DNA of 59,667 nucleotides, taken from assembly GCA_903944085.1 (NCBI GenBank), contig CAJAQO010000213.1, forward strand, positions 1 to 59,667, given 5' to 3'. Shown one piece after another: positions 54,640 through 59,667 of this stretch; the stretch's first letter is position 1, and the number at the start of each line of letters is the position of its first letter. The notes below the pieces were generated by a model that made no database searches, was not told where the DNA came from, and was given only the letters and a program-made list of their open reading frames with translations. The stretch comes from an uncultured Verrucomicrobia subdivision 3 bacterium. GTDB lineage: Bacteria; Verrucomicrobiota; Verrucomicrobiia; Limisphaerales; UBA11358. Both the position numbers and the translations under genes were made by a program.

Positions 54640-56211
54640 ATGAAACATCGGATAAAAGTCATCACGCTGATCGCCGGCATCTTTTGCGCGTTCGGTTTTG
54701 CGGGAACGATTCGTGCGGCAGAGGCACCCGGGCAAAATGCTTCACCATCCTTCAATGGTGAAAAATCCGCCTGGCATGGGTTCGACCGCTACGATTTCAT
54801 AATGGATGAGGAAACCCTCGTCATTGCTCCGTTCAAGTCACCGGCCGATGAAAGAAATGGCGTGAAAGATCCGTCAAAGGGGCAACGGCGGTGCATCGTG
54901 GTTGTTCCGAAGGCGGCGGCACCCGGCAATCCGTGGTCCTGGCAAGGTTGCTATTGGGACCATCAACCCCAGGCGGAAGTAGAATTGCTCCGGCGGGGCT
55001 TTCACATCGCTTACATCTCGGCCAACGCCACATTAAAACCGGGCAAAGAGTGGGATGCCTGGTATGCGTTCCTGACCGAGAAACATGGACTTTCCAAAAA
55101 ACCGGCTTTCATCGGCATGAGTCGCGGCGGAGAATATTCCTACATTTGGGCGACCACTCATCCTGACCAGGTTTCCTGCATCTATGCCGACAATCCCGGC
55201 GGCAACTGGGGAATCATGAGCGGACTCGTAGGTCTGGTCACGAACGATGTTCCGCTGCTTCACGTCTGCGGCAGCTTTGATCCCATATTGGGGAAATTTA
55301 CATTGCCTATCGAAAGCATCTATCAACAATTGGGCGGGCGCATTTCCGTGATGATCAAGGAGGGCCGCGGCCATCATCCCCACAGCCTGCGCGATCCCAA
55401 ACCCATCGCTGATTTCATTGAGCAGAGCATGAAGGAAAACAAGAGCGCGCCGCCGGATTTCGCGGGAAATAGATTTAGGGAGAATTCTTACTACAGCACG
55501 GCCAGTTCCTACCAAAATTATCCGGGTGAAGGAACCTACATAACCTGCCGTGGCCCTCTTTTTAGTGAGTGCTACAATCGTTATGAGGTCGAGATTCCCA
55601 ACGTCGAAGCATTCACCACCGTCATCGTGCCGAAAGTTTCCGCTCCCGGAAATCCGTGGGTGTTCCGGGCGGATTTTGTCATGCGGGACGCGGTTGTTGA
55701 CCAAGCTTTGCTGGCCAAAGGTTTTCACATCGTCACCGGCGCAGTTCCGTATAACGGCGATGGACCCGACATGAAGCAATGGAACACCATTTACCAATAC
55801 CTCACGGATCATGGCTTTTCCAAAAAGCCCGTGATGGAAGGCGCTGGCGGAGCGGCCGGCGAAGCTTACGCGTGGGCCATTGAAAATCCTGACAAGGTAT
55901 CCTGCATCTACGCCGAAAATCCCGTCCTGCACAGCAACACGGCAAAAACGCAGCCGCTCGATAATCTCGCTCCGCTGGCCAAAGCTGGCGTGCCATTGTT
56001 CCATGTTTGCAGTCGTCTGGACCCTTGGCTTGCGGACAACACGCTGGTGGTTCAGAAACGTTACAAAAAGCTGGGTGGCAAAATCACGGTCATCATCAAA
56101 AATGGCGAAGGCCATTATCCGCTCGCGCCGCAGGATATAAAGCCGGTCGTGGAATTCGTCACCCAAGCCGCCGGCACAAACAAGCAAAAACCTGGACAAG
56201 ACCAATTATGA
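54640..56211 (+). CDS. Secreted protein with two alpha/beta-hydrolase domains, the second lacking the nucleophile Ser
   Basis: The protein of 523 residues has a signal peptide (about 1-28) and two homologous halves. The first has PGNPWSWQG, the nucleophile elbow GMSRGG (Ser161), CGSFDP and GRGHHPH, a full Ser-Asp-His triad. The second repeats this (PGNPWVFRA, CSRLDPW, GEGHYPL), but the elbow reads GAGGAAG, so the Ser is gone while Asp and His remain. It is probably an esterase or sugar-ester hydrolase with a pseudoenzyme half. The start at 54640 is used; a TTG four codons earlier is not needed. Its stop overlaps the next start (ATGA). Confidence 0.82.
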   Translation: MKHRIKVITLIAGIFCAFGFAGTIRAAEAPGQNASPSFNGEKSAWHGFDRYDFIMDEETLVIAPFKSPADERNGVKDPSKGQRRCIVVVPKAAAPGNPWSWQGCYWDHQPQAEVELLRRGFHIAYISANATLKPGKEWDAWYAFLTEKHGLSKKPAFIGMSRGGEYSYIWATTHPDQVSCIYADNPGGNWGIMSGLVGLVTNDVPLLHVCGSFDPILGKFTLPIESIYQQLGGRISVMIKEGRGHHPHSLRDPKPIADFIEQSMKENKSAPPDFAGNRFRENSYYSTASSYQNYPGEGTYITCRGPLFSECYNRYEVEIPNVEAFTTVIVPKVSAPGNPWVFRADFVMRDAVVDQALLAKGFHIVTGAVPYNGDGPDMKQWNTIYQYLTDHGFSKKPVMEGAGGAAGEAYAWAIENPDKVSCIYAENPVLHSNTAKTQPLDNLAPLAKAGVPLFHVCSRLDPWLADNTLVVQKRYKKLGGKITVIIKNGEGHYPLAPQDIKPVVEFVTQAAGTNKQKPGQDQL

Positions 56212-57920
56212 GAAAAATTCACCTTACAACTATATGGAAGGTATTTATTGTCTTGGCAGAAGCGGTCGTTTTGAATTCGGCTTCTGTGGGCGGTGCCGAG
56301 TCGGCAGCGGCTGTCTCCGGCAGTGAAAAACCCGCGTGGCAGGGCGGATTCAACCGCTACGATTATGTGATGGATGGCGCTACACTTGAAATCACTCCGC
56401 TCAAGGCGGAAACAGCCGACAGCACGGCGAACCAGGAGCTTTTGCGAGGAGTAATCGTGGCCCCAAAAAAACCTTTGCCTGGCAATCCTTGGTCGTGGAA
56501 GGATTACAATCCCATGCATTTTGCCGAATCGGAAACCGAATTGCTGGAACGCGGTTATTATGTTGTTTACACTACGCCGGGCTCAATAGAGCAGCAGGCC
56601 AAATGGCGCGCGTTTCTGATCGGAAAATACGGGCTGTCGAAAAAACCAGTGCATGTGGGCATGTCCCACGGAACGCTGCTGGCTGGAACTGCCAAGATTT
56701 CCATCACCCCGGAAAATACCAAACTACCGGTTCACGACCCGGTGCAGGCCCGCGTGCTGGTGCTTGAAGTGGGCGGCGAACGCCTGGCTTTCATTTCGAT
56801 GGATCTGGGTGTTTATTACAGCGACCGTCTGATCGCAACCTGCAAGGAAAAATTCGGGATTTCCCAGGTGGTGATGAGTTCGTCGCACACGCATTCCGAC
56901 CCGGGCCACAGTTATTCCGCTTTCTATGACGAACAGGTTGTTCAGGCAATGGGCTCGGCGGTGTCGAACATGTTTCCGGCCAAAATTTCCGCAGGTTTCC
57001 GAAGTTTTCCCCAGTTGGGCTTCAACCGTCTGGTGCCTCGCGAAGATGGACATACCCGCGAGTCGTGGCATGGCGACGACCATTACCGGAGCGAAAATCC
57101 CGACCGGATTCCTTTTGGGCCGGTTGACCCGGAGGTGGGCGTCATTAAAATCGAGGATGCCGACGGTCAGCCGCGGGCGATCATCATGAACTATGCGTGC
57201 CACGCGGATGTGGTCTGCCAGAACTATGCCATCTCGGCGGATTATCCGGGAGTCGCCTGCCGGAAGGTTGAAGAGGCTTTTGACAACAAGATTAATTGCC
57301 TTTTCGTTCAGGGCGCCGGCGGCAACATTGAATCCTTGATCATCAGTTCCCGCCGCAATGGACCGGACGATCCGTTTCAAACGGATTACAGCACCATTGA
57401 CCGGGTCGGCTTTTTGCTCGCCTACGAAACCGTCAAACTGGCGAAGTCCTTAAAACCGAATCCGTCCGGCGAAACCAAAATCCGTTACATGAACGATGCG
57501 CTGAAATTCACCGGCCGCTTCGAACCGGACCGGGAATTTGACGTGCGGATTTCCACCATTCTCATCAACGACGACATTGTGATTGCCACGGTGCCGGGCG
57601 AGCCGTTTATTCAGTTTCAACTCGACTGGAAGAAGAAAATGGAAGGCGTTCATGCGTTTCTGTTTGGTTACACCTGGTATGAAGGAACCTGGCCAGATTA
57701 TATTGCCGACATCCAATCAGCGGCCACGGGCGGATACGGTGCCGATCAAGGGCCGCCTTTGATTGAAGTCGGGGCCGGAGAAGCCATCATGGCCAAGCAT
57801 CTGGAAAACACCTACCGACTGTCGGGATTGATGCGCGAGGAACCCGGTCCGACCGCATGGACGCCGGGCGATCGCTGGATCATTACGCCCGTTCCGAGAT
57901 CTTCGCAAAACGGCAAGTAA
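56208..57920 (+). CDS. Chimera: half alpha/beta-hydrolase fused to a neutral ceramidase-like domain
   Basis: The protein of 570 residues has a signal peptide (about 1-31). Residues 40-150 (FNRYDYVMDGATLEITP..., PGNPWSWKD, GLSKKPVHVGMSHG) match the first half of the upstream hydrolase and stop at the nucleophile elbow. At about 155 it switches to a neutral/alkaline ceramidase-like domain: AGTAKISITPENTKLP, SSSHTHSDPGHSY, a zinc-region NYACHADVV, ADYPGVA and FVQGAGGNIE. Planctomycetota and Verrucomicrobiota have many such ceramidase-like proteins of unknown substrate. The hydrolase part cannot be active alone, since Asp and His are missing. It overlaps the upstream gene by four bases. Confidence 0.85.
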   Translation: MRKIHLTTIWKVFIVLAEAVVLNSASVGGAESAAAVSGSEKPAWQGGFNRYDYVMDGATLEITPLKAETADSTANQELLRGVIVAPKKPLPGNPWSWKDYNPMHFAESETELLERGYYVVYTTPGSIEQQAKWRAFLIGKYGLSKKPVHVGMSHGTLLAGTAKISITPENTKLPVHDPVQARVLVLEVGGERLAFISMDLGVYYSDRLIATCKEKFGISQVVMSSSHTHSDPGHSYSAFYDEQVVQAMGSAVSNMFPAKISAGFRSFPQLGFNRLVPREDGHTRESWHGDDHYRSENPDRIPFGPVDPEVGVIKIEDADGQPRAIIMNYACHADVVCQNYAISADYPGVACRKVEEAFDNKINCLFVQGAGGNIESLIISSRRNGPDDPFQTDYSTIDRVGFLLAYETVKLAKSLKPNPSGETKIRYMNDALKFTGRFEPDREFDVRISTILINDDIVIATVPGEPFIQFQLDWKKKMEGVHAFLFGYTWYEGTWPDYIADIQSAATGGYGADQGPPLIEVGAGEAIMAKHLENTYRLSGLMREEPGPTAWTPGDRWIITPVPRSSQNGK

Positions 57921-57946
57921 TCTGGAAAACCAGTGGGAAATATTTT

Positions 57947-59667
57947 GTGAAAACGCTATCGAAAATCATCTTATTGGCGGCGTGTTTGTCCGGCGTTTCT
58001 GGAACGCTGGCGGCGGCTGAAGGAAACTCAAACCGTTCGGTTTCGTCGGCTTGCGACATGGTTGTCTGCTATCGCCAGCCCGGCGTAAAATGGCTCGACG
58101 CCGTGCCGATGGGCAATGGCTATATGGGCGCGATGGTTTTTGGCGGCATCCAGCAGGAACGCATTGCGCTGAACGAATCCAGTTTTTGGTCAGGCCGCCC
58201 GCATGATTACAACGACACCAACGCGATCAATTATTTTCCGCAGATTCGCGATTTGGTTTTCGCCGAAAAATTTCAGGATGCGGAGAAAATGGCCGACGAC
58301 CATTTCTGGGGAATTCCCAAAGGTCAGCAGGCGTATGAGCCGATCGGCGATTTGCTGCTCAAGTTTGATGGCGCGGATGAGGTTCAGGATTATCGCCGCG
58401 AATTGGACATGGAAACCGGCGTGGCAAAAGTCAGCTATCGTGTCGGCGACGCCACTTTTACGCGCGAAGTTTTCGTGTCATATCCCGACCGCGTCATGGT
58501 CGTGCGCATCAGCAGTGACAAGCCGGGCCGCGTCTCGGTTCAGGCGCAATTGAAAGGTCCTTATCTCGATACCACAACGGCGAAGCCGGGCAAGCTCGTC
58601 ATGGATGGTTCGTGGAAAAAGGGCGGCGAAACGAACTGGCTGATTGCGCCGGTTGAAGGACGGGGATTGAAGTTTGAAACCGCCATGCTCGCGAGCAACG
58701 AAGGCGGAAGCTCCACGGCGACGAACGACAGCTTGAACATTCAAGGCGCGGACGCCGTCACGTTCCTTCTCACGACGGCGACGAGTTACATCAATTACAC
58801 GAACATCAGCGCCAATCCTGCCGCCATTTGTGAAAAGATTCTTTCGCGCGTTGCAAAGAAAGATTACGCGGCGTTGCGTCGTGATCATGAAAAAGATTTT
58901 CGCGGATTGATGGGCCGGGTGCATCTGAATGTCGGCGACGTTGTGTTGAGCGACAAACCGACGGATGAACGGCTCGCCGCCGTTCGCGCCGGAACTCCCG
59001 ATCCAAATCTGGAGGCGTTGATCTTTCAATTCGGACGTTACATTCTGGCGTCCAGCAGCCGCGCGGGCGGACAGCCGGCTAATTTGCAGGGCATTTGGAA
59101 CGAAGATGTCATTCCAAACTGGGGCAGCAAATACACCATCAACATCAACACGGAGATGAATTACTGGCCGGCGGAAGTCTGCAATCTTTCCGAGTGCGCC
59201 CAGCCGTTGTTCGACATGGTCAAGGACATTTCAGTCAATGGTCAGGAGACGGCCAAAACCTATTACGGAGTGAATGGCTGGGTCACGCATCACAACATTG
59301 ATCTCTGGCGCGGCACAGCGCCCGTGGATGCGGCGCGGTTCGGCATGTGGCCGGTCGGCGGCGCGTGGCTTTGCCAGCATGTGTGGGAACATTACGCGTT
59401 CACCGGCGACCAGAAATTTCTGAAGGAGTATTACCCGGTGCTGAAAGGCGCCGCGCAATTTCTTCTCGAAGTCATGGTGGAAGAACCGAAACATCATTGG
59501 CTGGTCACGCCGTTCTCGATGTCGCCGGAACACGGCTATTACGACAACGAAGGGAAAATGTCCTACCTTTCGCCGTCGCCGACGATGGACTTGGGCATCA
59601 TCCGCGAACTGTTTCCGCATTGCATCGAAGCGAGCAAGATACTGGGCGTGGACGCGGATTTCCGCGC
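57947..59667 (+). CDS. Second GH95 (alpha-L-fucosidase type), 3' truncated by the window
   Basis: A GTG at 57947 opens a frame that runs to the window end, about 573 residues of an expected 780 or so. It has a signal peptide (about 1-25), then the GH95 N-terminal domain (VPMGNGYMGAMVFGG, ALNESSFWSGRP) and the start of the barrel ([37 protein letters not shown]). The Asn pair of the active site is present; the DGNFG region lies outside. It is a distant paralogue of the GH95 at 35114-37534 and starts 27 bases after the ceramidase-like chimera. Confidence 0.9.
   Translation, partial: MKTLSKIILLAACLSGVSGTLAAAEGNSNRSVSSACDMVVCYRQPGVKWLDAVPMGNGYMGAMVFGGIQQERIALNESSFWSGRPHDYNDTNAINYFPQIRDLVFAEKFQDAEKMADDHFWGIPKGQQAYEPIGDLLLKFDGADEVQDYRRELDMETGVAKVSYRVGDATFTREVFVSYPDRVMVVRISSDKPGRVSVQAQLKGPYLDTTTAKPGKLVMDGSWKKGGETNWLIAPVEGRGLKFETAMLASNEGGSSTATNDSLNIQGADAVTFLLTTATSYINYTNISANPAAICEKILSRVAKKDYAALRRDHEKDFRGLMGRVHLNVGDVVLSDKPTDERLAAVRAGTPDPNLEALIFQFGRYILASSSRAGGQPANLQGIWNEDVIPNWGSKYTININTEMNYWPAEVCNLSECAQPLFDMVKDISVNGQETAKTYYGVNGWVTHHNIDLWRGTAPVDAARFGMWPVGGAWLCQHVWEHYAFTGDQKFLKEYYPVLKGAAQFLLEVMVEEPKHHWLVTPFSMSPEHGYYDNEGKMSYLSPSPTMDLGIIRELFPHCIEASKILGVDADFR

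Noticed and set aside
55033-56205. 390-residue minus-strand frame opposite the tandem hydrolase
   Set aside because: It is a shadow of a secreted protein whose catalytic motifs are clear on the plus strand.

Overview
The window looks like chromosome from a member of the Verrucomicrobiota, probably of the Pedosphaera/Limisphaera type. This is inferred from gene content and style, not from a marker gene. The signs are a prepilin-like protein tail with an H-X9-DG motif, a giant LamG/autotransporter-repeat surface protein, many secreted glycoside hydrolases, a DUF5107/TPR protein, a ceramidase-like protein, a PPi-type phosphofructokinase, and abundant short palindromic and heptamer repeats. No rRNA, tRNA, transposase, phage gene or CRISPR array was seen.

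Bases 1-34730 are mostly housekeeping. In order they hold a secreted nuclease, lipoate ligase and endonuclease III (minus strand); a large EF-hand membrane protein; a KamA/esterase pair; IMP dehydrogenase; a secreted TIM-barrel-like protein; citrate synthase with a clear terminator; a REC-histidine kinase; two hypotheticals; a repeat island (15.0-15.8 kb); a YggT-like protein, SucD and a VOC protein; a Tat-exported Gfo/Idh/MocA oxidoreductase; LptF/G; an SDR; an NlpC/P60-like protein; aspartate-semialdehyde dehydrogenase; a SNF2 helicase; a second repeat island (28.1-28.5 kb); a Wzz-like fusion with a PadR regulator; ThiE; PPi-PFK; a GmhB-like phosphatase; and GlmS.

Bases 35114-53678 form a same-strand (minus) carbohydrate-utilisation locus: an AraC regulator, an MFS sugar porter, a DUF5107/TPR protein, an aldose-epimerase-like protein, a XylR-type regulator, a LamG/beta-strand-repeat surface protein, GH36, GH97 and GH95. 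The enzymes suggest removal of alpha-galactosyl and alpha-fucosyl residues from a branched glycan. The mutarotase-like protein, porter and sugar-sensing regulator fit uptake and control. A second, plus-strand cluster (54205 to the end) has a short malectin-like protein, a double alpha/beta-hydrolase with one degenerate half, a chimera of half an alpha/beta-hydrolase with a ceramidase-like domain, and a second GH95 cut by the window edge.

The most unusual material is repetitive. Two arrays of exact 21-bp period lie in intergenic islands, and each has a near-identical 19-bp motif nearby. A family of 7-8-bp tandem repeats, usually four units (28 bp), occurs both as inverted pairs at gene ends (with stop codons inside) and as single copies read in frame inside thiE, glmS, an SDR gene and the DUF5107 gene. 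There are also REP-like palindromic elements, one of them in frame inside the SNF2 gene.
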